From contig CM057064.1 in NCBI GenBank assembly GCA_029945375.1, forward strand, positions 2,954,531-3,018,530: 64,000 nt of DNA, read 5' to 3'. A model generated the notes under the pieces. It did not search any database. It was not told the origin of the DNA and saw only the letters and a program-made list of their open reading frames with translations. Numbering within the stretch: the first letter of the stretch is position 1; each line of letters opens with the position of its first letter. This DNA comes from Agaricus subrufescens (taxonomy: Eukaryota; Basidiomycota; Agaricomycetes; Agaricales; Agaricaceae). Made by a program: the position numbers and the translations under genes. Positions 36,224-46,405 of this stretch are shown one piece after another.

Positions 36224-38811
36224 GTTATTGAAGGTAAGAGGAGAGCCGAGTGAAGAGGTGGATGGGAAAGGAGGTGAAGAGCTAAGCAGATGTGTGCATT
36301 GGGAATGTAGTAGATATAACTGCAGGTGAGAACAGCACGTTGTCGTGTGAGATTTCTAAATCTGTTATGTGGGCGAGAGGGAAGTGCAGTGTGTAGATTT
36401 CCTGTCCGAGGAATAGGATGATAGAGGGAGATGCTGAAGCCAGTGCTATCTCAGAGCATTTTGGACCAGCGGAGGCTAAAAAACCCCCTAATATTGAACT
36501 CGTGTTGAAAGGGGTGTAAGGTGAGGCGTGCAGTGAGGCGCGAAGAGAAGCAAATGAATGACTCGCTAGTTATGGAAACGAAAGCGAGAGACAATCGAAC
36601 AGCAGGGCAAAGAATGTCTGGATTCACTTTGATATAACGCACCAACTCCGAGGGTTTTAGTATCCACGTGTCGTCAACTTGTAGTATTTTTGTCCCTTTC
36701 CAGCACATGTTCACACCTCTCCTTCGAATTTCGCTGGTTTCCGTATTGGCTGGCACGGGAAATGAGCCATAACCTAAAATATCCAGACGCTATGTCGATT
36801 AAAGCCTCTATCATCCGATGGGAAGGTCAACATACCGAGAGGATAAATAACTCAGCGTCGCGTCGATATGAACGATTCATAGTGATAGCTGCCCAAGGAA
36901 AACGTGCTGGCCAAGTCATTTGACATTCTCAGCCCGTGAGCCATGTCTGATCTGCCTAGTATGGACTGCATTGCATAAGTAGCACATGTGCCATAGGACG
37001 TAGCCCTGCCATGATGCAGGGGGAAGAAATTTAACGAAAATTGAAATGTTGGATGCCATGAAGAGGGGGGAGTAGATGAAGCTAAAATCGTCATTACGTA
37101 ATAATAAATGTCACCGACGAATCAGCGCTCAGCTTACACAAAGGCAGATCACTTGGACTGTTCTAATACAGACTCGGATGCATCCCGCTGAAAGTACTCC
37201 ATAGTAGGACCTACCCCTAATATAAAGTATAAATCACTTTTCCCGACCGCAAAACGCAACTCGTCCCTCAGTAAGTAAAATCTCATATGAGTTCAACGTA
37301 GTGGCTCTATTCTGGGCCTATTTCGATAGGTTGTAGACATATTGTTAACCTAGGTTTGAAAAAAAGATTCGACACTGGAGAATTGCGGGTCACTATGATT
37401 ATTTCATTAGGTTGCCGTTTGAGAGCAGTAATGTGATGGTCAAAATGTGCGACATTACGTCTAAGTGCCGTTGTATCGTTCCGAATGAGGTGATAACATA
37501 CTAGAATAGGCAAGCCGCCAGCTATCAAACTAACCCCGTGATTGGTCTCAAGTAATCACCTCATCATCTCATAAGTATTTTAACTATGTTTGTAGCAGTG
37601 TTTCTGAGGCGCTGTAATAATACCCTCCAATGATCCTTGATTTTTTTACCGATAGCTCCGTCCGTATGGTGAAATAGAAGTAGGGGAGTAATAACGGCAT
37701 TGAACTGGAGAGAGGGAAGCGGCAACGTACCGTTGTCGTATTTGGAAACGGATTTGTATGTGAACGGCCCCGAGGTCCGAGTGCTGCCCTGTAATAGGTC
37801 GGAGTGGCACACATAGAGTGAATTCCATCTTGGAAGGCCGGGGGGTAAAGAGGGAAATCAGTCACAGTCACTGCTTAAATAGATCATGATGGCTGTGATT
37901 CGCCGCAACTGTAGAAGGAGGAAGAAACGAAGAGCACACGTTGACTGATCGACAGCATTCTCCCACTGGTCAGCATCCTGGGCCTGTTTCGAGCTGATAG
38001 AACGCCCTCTATGCCACGTCCTTTGTAACATTTGGCGACAGCGTGAAAAGATTGAGCCTCGAAGCCTCAGCCTCTCAAACTTAGGCTATTCACCCGCGCT
38101 TACTGTAACTATACAATGGCAAAAGTGACAGTTAATGGAACGAGCCGAGTTGCTTTTGGCTAACTATTGTCCGGCCCTTGTTTCGAGTGCTTTTTCATAA
38201 ACTGCCATATGGTCGAAGAAATGCCCGATCCCGTCGAGACCTATCTACATCGCTGATAGTACGTGAGTTGTCCATCGCTGCCCGAAGCCGGTATATTTTT
38301 GGACTAAACTCCCATGCCAAGAAGCAAGGGTTGTTGCGAGTTACTAAACGGGCCCATCGATAGAAAGGAAGAGGTATCGCTCCACGAGGGCTTTGTTAAT
38401 TTGTTATCATGCTCATGACAATCAAAAAAACTTGAATCGATGCCTGTTTGCTGAGTAGAACTTCGTATAATAGGATGAATAATTACTGCGTCCAAGTGAT
38501 TGGTGAAACAAATGGAAGTCTCAACATAACAAGACATCGACACATGGTACTTCCTTTGATGTGCCTGTACAAGACAATGTTAGGACATAAAGAGGATTAA
38601 TTCTCAACTGAGCTTCATATGCAAATGACACTCCCAGGCAGTCGCGTCGAGGTACCTCATCTGTCAATGTCATCATATCACCGACCGCGCCGTAACATTA
38701 TGACCCACGGCCAAGGTACCATCGACGGTGTAGCGTCTCGAAAATTTGACGATCTCGTTGAGGACTCGGAGATGACCACCGTGACTGTGTCCCTTACTGG
38801 TCTTTGAAAGG
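36224..38811. other. Intergenic; nothing recognised
   Basis: A 101-codon minus-strand frame (36451-36756) contains KGTKILQVDDTWILKPSELV, faintly like the start of fungal phosphotransferase-type kinases. No continuation exists on either side, so it is not called. Other frames are short and motif-free. Confidence 0.35.
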
Positions 38812-38819
38812 TATATAAG
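38812..38819 (+). promoter_or_regulatory. TATA box of fruit-body-type gene C
   Basis: TATATAAG lies 81-88 bp before the ATG at 38900. The spacing is nearly identical to that of copy B (83-88 bp), consistent with a shared promoter architecture in the duplicated family. Confidence 0.5.
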
Positions 38820-38899
38820 GCGAGATGACCACCACATAACCCATTGCCGTGTTGTGACGCGTCAAAGTTTCCTTCCCTGTAACCCAGTCATCGAGTCTA

Positions 38900-39714
38900 A
38901 TGCGTTTCGCTACTTTTCTTGCTGCTGCTACGGCCGCGACTACTTGCGTCCTGGCCGTCCCTGACACTCAGCCTATCCAGGCTAGAGACGTCAGCCTGTC
39001 TTTGGACATGAACAGTCTATTCGGCGGATTTGATCTTTCTAACACAAACCATTATGGGGCTCCTATCCCACCTTGGGTACATGGTAACAAGCCCGGTTGG
39101 TACTATGGGCCACATCCTTATAATCATCCAAACTTGCCCTGTTTGGGAGGGGTAGGCTTTTCTACTTGATGCTGACCTACCATTTGATACTAAGGGGAAA
39201 CGTCTAGCTCATCTGCAAAATATTGGACCTGATTCCGTGGTTTATCCATTGTCCTCATCAGTATCCTCCACCACCCCCTGACAACAACCCTCCACCTGCT
39301 CCTTCTGGCTACAACAATACCTTCCACAATATCACTGCCGCTGTGCAAGCAGATGACTATATGACTTTTGGCCTAGTCGAGACTGTTGCTGCCTGCACGG
39401 CCATGTGCGACAACGTCGATGGATGTCATTTCGTCAACAGTAAGTTATTTGTGTCAGGCCGATATATCCGTTTCTTATTTTAAACCTTCGACAGCATACC
39501 ATGATGTTAATGGAAAAGTACGTCACTCCTTATCATCCACAGATCATAAATTGTTCTTACCTAGTATAACGTAAAGGATGGTAGTCCCCTCCTCACATGT
39601 GCTCTCTTCAAAGGCTGCCACGGCCCTGAGGATGCGGATAACGAGGGTGGACAGACCCAACCTGACGGCAGTATCGACTTCATTACCGATAGTGACGGTT
39701 GGTGCAAGCAGTAG
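38900..39714 (+). CDS. Fruit-body-specific-protein-type secreted protein, copy C
   Basis: Four exons (38900-39151, 39208-39439, 39495-39517, 39577-39714) give 214 residues; the summed length is a multiple of three. Signal peptide MRFATFLAAATAATTCVLAV. The N-terminal module has TNHYGAPIPPWVHGNKPGW, YYGPHPYNHPNLPCL and, after an intron, CKIL and FIHCPHQYPPPPPDN. The spacer is much shorter than in copy B. The core is NITAAVQADDYMTFGLVET, ACTAMCDNVDGCHFVN, YHDVNGK, LTCALFKGCHGPEDAD, then GGQTQPDGSIDFITDSDGW and CKQ. The 23-nt exon YHDVNGK is kept, while the intron that copy B has before its DCKTMC segment is absent. The second acceptor (39207) was chosen because it restores the CK..L....IHCP pattern shared with copy B. 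Role unknown; extracellular. Confidence 0.85.
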
Positions 39715-40349
39715 TAAATTGGTTTAGTGCGTCTGACGTTGGATAAAAATGGATATTTGATACCTCTCCGAGTTTGTACTCTTTCTGCCGTATTATGTAG
39801 TCTTCTCCTGCCGGAACTCTCAGTAGCCGTAGCGTGTACCAGCGCCATTATACCTTTCTGGATTAATGAGATACTTTGTCGAGTGTTTAAAGGTGCAACC
39901 CTGATCGGGAGAGTCAGGTGTTTAGAAATTAAGATAGGTTATGGTTATCCTTACTGGGGTAAGATCATAGATTACCCTTCTTCAGCGTCATGGTTGTTGA
40001 TGAGCTATTCATGCCTTTTAATACTATACATCGAAGTGTCTTTGGGCCGAGGAGTGATTTAATTACTCTAGTATCCTGAACACGTTGCAGTCAATTCAGA
40101 GAGAACCCGTCTGCCCTGACATCGGCACAGGGGAAGAAAAGTACCTCAGTGGAGCGGACTAAGTTTCATTGCGTCATCGTACACTGTATTAACTCGGAGT
40201 ACAGGGAGCTGAGAATGCTGAACAGGGATATACAACATAATTTGAACTGATCGAGAATGTTAAAAATAGGGCATGCACCAAGTCCATGAAGTCGTGAAGT
40301 GAGAATAGTGACCAGAGACATTTATCGTGAGTTGTTAGACCGTCATTCA
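39715..40349. other. Convergent 3' region
   Basis: Lies between the stop of copy C and the stop of the antiporter on the opposite strand. A hydrophobic 111-codon plus-strand frame here starts at GTG without an ATG and is not called. Confidence 0.4.
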
Positions 40350-43300
40350 TCATTGTTCTCCATGCAAAGCGGCTTGCAAGACCCACACTCCCATGCCTAC
40401 GCCTTTCCCTACAAACGCACTTCCAACTTCACCGACGGTTTTCTTCACTTCTCGCACAGCGGATGAGTCGACAACTTCCCCATTCGACCCCATACCATCA
40501 GCTAGCATGAGTTCCTTTATCTCGCTCTTATGACTCTCTACCGCTAGTCGACGAGAACGACCGGTGACGATCAAGACTCCCGCTCCAGCGCCAGCTTGTC
40601 GCTTTGTAGCCTCCCTTTGAAGGCCATAGGCCTCTTTCAAGGCGGCATGTAATGGTTTATCTGAAGTGACCTCTTTGAATGTGACTCTCGTGGGCGCGGC
40701 TTGTACCGGGTCCAAGTTTGATTGAGTAGAGTTGGGCGCTGAAAGGGGCTGTCTCGTACGGTTCGCATACTTCGCCCAAACGATATTGTCGGCTGTTTCG
40801 GACTGCAATCGAATTTCTGTATTTGGTTGACCATACACTGTATCTGGGAACCCGTTTATGTTCTGCAAACTGTTAGTTTAAGTTTCGAAGGTTTTTAGCG
40901 AAATGACTCACCGAAGCAACCGTAAGCATGTTGGCTTCTTCATTTTTATCGCCCTGAATTTTGTCGACGCCGAACAATGTACGATCAACGGTCGTACTTC
41001 CAACCATTGTATTCTCAACCTTCTTCAGCCTGATAACAGTTGCGCGAAGCCTCTCGTTTCGTCCACACAACCAAACAACAAACTCTAGAGCGAGACGGTC
41101 ATCAGGTCCTCCGAAGAACGGTAAAAATACGTGTATTCTTCCGCGTCCTTTCCCCATTCCCAGACTAAGGGCAGTGTTCATTCGACCCATATCACCATCA
41201 TTCAGGGAAGTAGCAATAGGCCCACTCTGATCAATGTACAACCCGACGTCCATGTCTGACCGCGCGAAAACACTACGAATGAAATGTGAATGGGAGATGG
41301 AAGAATTCGAGGTGAACGACCAGTGTCCGCGGGGACGAATATCATTTGAACTCGTCGGCGGTGCAGGTATAGGTTCAATGGTCTCGCCCTTGGCCGACGA
41401 CATGCCGAAGAGCCCTTCAAAAGGATTATGAGCAAGAGCGGTTTTGGGTGTAGTAGGGTGGGTCGGATGTTGCTCGTGTGGAAGGCCGTGCCACGTGTCG
41501 CCTGCAAGGGCGCTGTTTGTAACGTTAAGGACCCATGGAACGACAATCATTTCTGCATTGAATGAATCCGCCTTTTCCAAAGCAGAATGAACCATTTCCT
41601 CCTCGGGTACTACATCTAATTCACCATAGACGTTGATACCTTGTAACAACGCGAACATACGATAAATGTTCAATAGAGGGTCGGTTTGGAGTAGGGAAGG
41701 AATATCGCGGGACTTCATAACCGCTGAACCACGGTCCGTGAGCGGGATGAGGCGAAGAGCGTTGATTACAGGCGTTGACGATAGATCAGAGGAAACCGGC
41801 AGGTTGTTCAACGATTCCGTAGAGGGTGTCGTAGATTGTAAACGAATACTTTCGAGCTCCAATTTTGATGTCGATGACTTCTCCTTCAATTCCTGGGTCT
41901 CAATCTCGTAGTCCAACTCCTGGTCGCCATTAAACCCTTGAACCAAAGGATTAAGTAATTGCGCGACAGCCATAGCTCCTGGAAGATGCTCGATCCTATC
42001 AAGGATAACACTAAATCGTGTCTTTTCTTCACCGCTAAGCTTCTCATCCTCCGAGTGCCCCTCTTGAGGTGAACCCTCATTTTCCTTCTTACCGCCCTTT
42101 CTCTTCTTTGATTTTGGACCGCCGTTCTCTGGATCACCTGAGACGTTGTTGAAGTTGGCACCGGTGCTTGTGATGCGCGTACGAAATTGCGGTGGGTAGA
42201 ATTTCGTTACGAGTGGTGTGGTCATGAATGTCAAAACGAGGGCCTCAAGGACAAACATGGAAAAGACTCGAGTGGAGAGGATCCCGGCTTGAAGTCCAAC
42301 ATTGAGGACGATCAGTTCGACGAGACTAGGGGCAAGTCAGTAAAATACCAGAACATTGATAGCTGAGCGACGTACCCTTTGCAACTCATCAACGCTCCTA
42401 TGGTCGCGGACTCTCTCCAATTGAATCTAGCCACATAGTGGGCAGCTAACGTACAACCCCCAAACTTCCCCGAAAATGCGAGTATCATAATCGCTATAGT
42501 AAAAGCCCAAGTGATACCTAAGTAGGATACATTAATAACTTATGGAAAAAACAGATTACAGAAAGGCATACCGTTGTTCAGCTGCCCCAAATCAGTCGAG
42601 AGACCAGAAATCGTGAAATACTGGTAACGTTCGATGACAACAAGTGGACACCAGCGGATAAGGCACGCACCAATGGCAAGAAAATAATGGCAACCATGTC
42701 CTCGAGCTTCTCGGTGAGTGCAATGGCGAGTCCCCCTTCACGCGGCACGATAAGGCCGGTCAGGAACGCTCCTAGAAGGTAGAAGATCATGAACACTTGT
42801 ACCAAGAATAGTTAAATGAACTGATACCAAAAATAGGGTGCACACCAATGATATCTGTGAAGAAGGAAGCTCCAAGCATCACCATCATTGTTATTGTCAT
42901 AAACAAGACCGATGGACCATGCTCAACTAGGCCGCAATGAGAACACACAAAGAAGGCGTGTAAGAAGAACCGTACTAGATCCAGTCACATTTGCCAGCCA
43001 TCGGAAGACGATCTTCCCTACGACGAGAAGAAAGATGGCGAAGCCTACACAGGTCAACAGGATGTATAACGCTGTGAGCCCAGACCCCGCGTTGACAAGA
43101 GCAACACTAAGCGCGAGCAGTGTCCAGCCGACTGGCAACAAAGGCAGGTACCACGTCATTAATGTGTCCTGGTATCGCAGAAAGACGGAAAATACCTATG
43201 TCATTTCCAACCCCGGCGGAGAGAACAACGATCCCAACAGTTGTATCTAACAGTTTCAGTTCTGTCAAGATACGGCACAGGACAGGGAAAGCTGTAATGG

Positions 43301-44123
43301 AGTAGGCAACGCCAGTGAATAACATGAAATGCGTAAATTTGACGCTCTGATCGATAAAGCGATGGTATAATGGCACAGAGAGCGCAGCCCCAAAGGCGAA
43401 CGGAAGCGACATCCCAGCCAGAGCGACCGCCACGGACAGCTTGGCATTGCGTTTGATTACACCAACTTCGATTTCGAGACCGACGAGAAACAGGAAAAGG
43501 CATAAGCCAATCGTAGCGACGAGGCTGAGGAACGGCCTCGACTCTTCGGGGAAGATGTGCTGTGTGAAACCCGGAATACGGCCTGTTGATTAGTCCGAGA
43601 CAAACGGGATCAGAATATCAGAAGTTAGATAAGCATTCTAGGTCGAGGATGCTGACCGAAGGCAGTTGGACCTGTATGGCAATTTGAGATCTGAGGACTC
43701 TAATCACGGTAGTGGTTCTTACCGAGGATAATACCGCCTATCACTTCTGCGATAACTTTGGGTTGACGAAGCTTCCTCAACAATAGCGACAGCAGGCTAG
43801 CTGTACATACGATAAGACCTGAAAAGAAAAAGTTGTGTTAATGGAGAAAACGTAATAAACGTGCCGTCAAATGCTCACAAACTTGAATAATCCATAAGCG
43901 AATAGGGTCGCTCAGGTTAACAGCTGTGGGGTCTTGCCCGTTCAAGAGGCCACCCTTGTAGACAAACGGACACCAGCGGGGGGTACAGAAAGCGGAGCGA
44001 GGACGGAGGCGACGACAAACCCAAAGTTAAAGCTTCCTTCGGGCTCTAGAAACCAATGCGACTTACTTCGTCAGCTACTTCCCTCTTGAAGAGACTAATG
44101 ATAGTCCTCGAGAACTCTGGCAT
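40350..44123 (-). CDS. KHA1: K+/H+ antiporter, KHA1-type (CPA2 family)
   Basis: Monovalent cation/proton exchanger of the Golgi/endosomal KHA1 group. Exons in order give GLLNGQDPTAVNLSDPIRLW, LLRKLRQPKVIAEVIGGIIL, GPTAFG, EESRPFLSLVATIGLCLFLF, LVGLEIEVGVIKRNAKLSVA, FTGVAYSITAFPVLCRILTE, LKLLDTTVGIVVLSAGVGND (the ND motif of the transport core), TALYILLTCVGFAIFLL, GAFLTGLIVPREGGLAIALT, EKLEDMVAIIFLPL and FGGCTLAAHYVARFNWRESA. A long cytoplasmic C-terminus of about 500 residues follows, with a Lys/Glu-rich stretch (KSKKRKGGKKENEG). The last intron (40869-40912) joins VAS to NINGFPDTVYGQ; the protein ends LQAALHGEQ. The start at 44121-44123 (MPEFSRTIISLFKREVADE) is plausible but least certain. 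Order, motifs and length match the fungal family closely. Confidence 0.9.
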
Positions 44124-44678
44124 GGTGGAAGGGGTGTTCGGCTCCGGATGGAGTCTAGAGAGAGGCGGACAGAAGAGGGGGGAAGAAGGAGAAGAGAGAA
44201 TGGAAGACGTGTGTTAGTCTGTGAATAAATAGTATGATTTGCCGGTTGGGGCCATCCCATCATTACAGCCCGCATTTTTTCATAAGGCGAGGAGAAGCCG
44301 TCACCACCGATCGTATCGCTGGTAGTGCCTCATTTTCTTCCACACGGAATAAAAATCAATGGTTTGGAGCTTCCTTCACAACATCAAATGACGAGCCTGC
44401 GCTTTCCTGTTGATGCTCTGGTTCTTCTTACGTACCACGTATTCAGAAATCTCCGGTTGGGGTATATTACGGTGGGCACTGAACCGGGCATAGCACCACC
44501 CCCAAATCCGCCCCGAGGCTCCTATGAATAGAGTGGCGTGGAAGATGGAAGTCAAATTGGTACTATGCCAGTAGCAGACACAGATAGTCATCATTTTGGT
44601 ATTAATACATCATGACGTAGAATATTCTTAGTTCCACCGCATTCCCCGTATGCGGAATGCTTTTGAATAAGCACGTGC
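44124..44678. other. Spacer between antiporter and eIF3e
   Basis: Holds the promoter of the antiporter gene and the 3' flank of eIF3e. No gene or repeat was recognised. Confidence 0.4.
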
Positions 44679-46324
44679 TCAGTTCACGACAATGGGGAGT
44701 TGAGTCAGTTGACCCTCCTCCCCACCGCCCTGTTGCTGTCGTTGGGACTGGCTCTGGCCGGAACGGGATATCGCAGCGCCGAGAGCTTGGGTCCGGAGGG
44801 CAAGTCCACGGGTTTTTTCAATAACAGACTGATAGACCGGAAGTGCGGGACGATTTATTTCAATCATATTCTGGGCGTGGGGTCGGGACGTATTTCAATC
44901 GGGTAGGACAAAAATACATACCTTCTCGAGATCAATTTTTGCATCCGCGCCCATCCTTGTTTCCCTGATCAAGTTGACGACCCACTTCTCGCCTTCATCA
45001 GGGGACAAGTTAAGCCGCTCCGAGAGGTCCCTGTGAAAGAATCTAAGAAAGGCTGCGGAGGCTGATAATCACCGGCATACCTGATGTCAATTCGCTGATG
45101 GATGCGGCAGTAAGCCTCGCTGATCAGATACCTCGCATTGTCCAAAAACTCGTCTCGGAAATCTCCCAAGAAGAAATCGTTTTTGACTACCTCCTCGGCC
45201 TTTTTCAGCTCTTGCTGCGCAGCCTCAAAATCGAATTCGACGTATAGCTCCTTCAAAAATGCCGTCACAGGGTCGGAATACTGATATTCCTCCAATTGGA
45301 CGACTTTGACTATTTCTCTGATCGCGTTACGTACCCGGGATGAAACGGGGTTGGAAGCAGAAGAAGTGGAGGATACCTTTCTGGACAGGATCGCCGCTGC
45401 GGTGAGATATCGGAGGATCCAGGGACACGCGGTTTGGATAGTGTTGAGGTAGGTTGGAGCGAGGAAAGTTTCGAGAAGGAGGGTGCGTCCTTGGGCATGA
45501 TTGAAATATATGAAGAGCGACCAGTGGACGAGCCAGGTCCTCGAATGAAGCTGAACCAAGGCGGGCTCAGCCTTGTCGTGGGGAGCGCCCGAAGAGCTAG
45601 CGGCGGCTGCGGCAGCGAGTAGTGAGGCGGAAGAACGGGAGTCAATGAGGTCGCGGAGGGTGTTGAGCTCTTCGAGGGCGGTATCCCACTTGCCGGTGAG
45701 AATGTCCGAGGCGAGCTTGCCCCAGTGCGCGGAGGTAGTGAGATCGGTGTCTGTTGAGAGCACGCGGAAATGGTACAGGTAGTCTGCTGCGCCACTGTAG
45801 TTGCCATATGAGTACTGGAACTGGCCAAAGTTGTAGAGGGCAGTGATTTGGGCAAGGGTGAGCTGGAAACGGGTTAGGGACAGAGGGGCGGAAAAGCGGA
45901 TCGGCATACGTTGTAGTTGTCCTTCAGGAACTGGAGATTTTGGTTCTTGTCCTGGCGCAGCGCCTGGGCGACGTCAGGATTTTCGATGACGTCGAGGACG
46001 GCGAGGGCCTCCTGCTGCAGGCGCTCGTGGGTGGAGACGGCATTTTGCTTTTTTTCCTCGAACTCTGTGAAACGGGTGAGCGATGGCGGCCCAAACCGGG
46101 TGATGGGCCAACGCACCCGGCGGCACACTCTGATCGGGGTGAATCTGCTGGAAGAGGGTGACTGCGTAGTCGAACATGTTGGTGCCCCTGGCGAGCTCAT
46201 ACTGCGCCTGGGTGACCTGCTCTGCGGGGAAGAGCTGGGTCTCGACGAGGTGGGTGAGGAGGGGAAAGGACAGGTGGCGGTCGAGGTACGGGATCACCGT
46301 CTTTGCCAGATCGTGGTCCGCCAT
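44679..46324 (-). CDS. eIF3e: Translation initiation factor eIF3 subunit e (INT6)
   Basis: Subunit of the eIF3 complex, which binds the 40S ribosome during initiation. The ATG at 46322-46324 opens [20 protein letters not shown], matching the conserved start of eIF3e. Exon 1 runs into [20 protein letters not shown] after a short intron. The next exons carry [52 protein letters not shown] and [19 protein letters not shown]. The PCI domain follows, with [28 protein letters not shown]-type repeats, [59 protein letters not shown] and [20 protein letters not shown]. The last exon has [20 protein letters not shown] and a Gln-rich tail ending QLPIVVN. A poly-Ala/Ser insert ([12 protein letters not shown]) is an oddity in the middle helices. 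The gene is complete and clearly housekeeping. The SH3 gene upstream ends only 81 bp before this start. Confidence 0.95.
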
Positions 46325-46405
46325 CTGGTCGCGGGGGGAGATGAGCACACCGTCAGAAAAAGCTGTCGTGTTTGCATCGCAGGCCAGTAACAAACAAAGG
46401 GTATA

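Noticed and set aside
36451..36756. Possible start of a phosphotransferase-type kinase gene
   Set aside because: Only one short stretch is suggestive; neither strand offers a catalytic loop or further exons.
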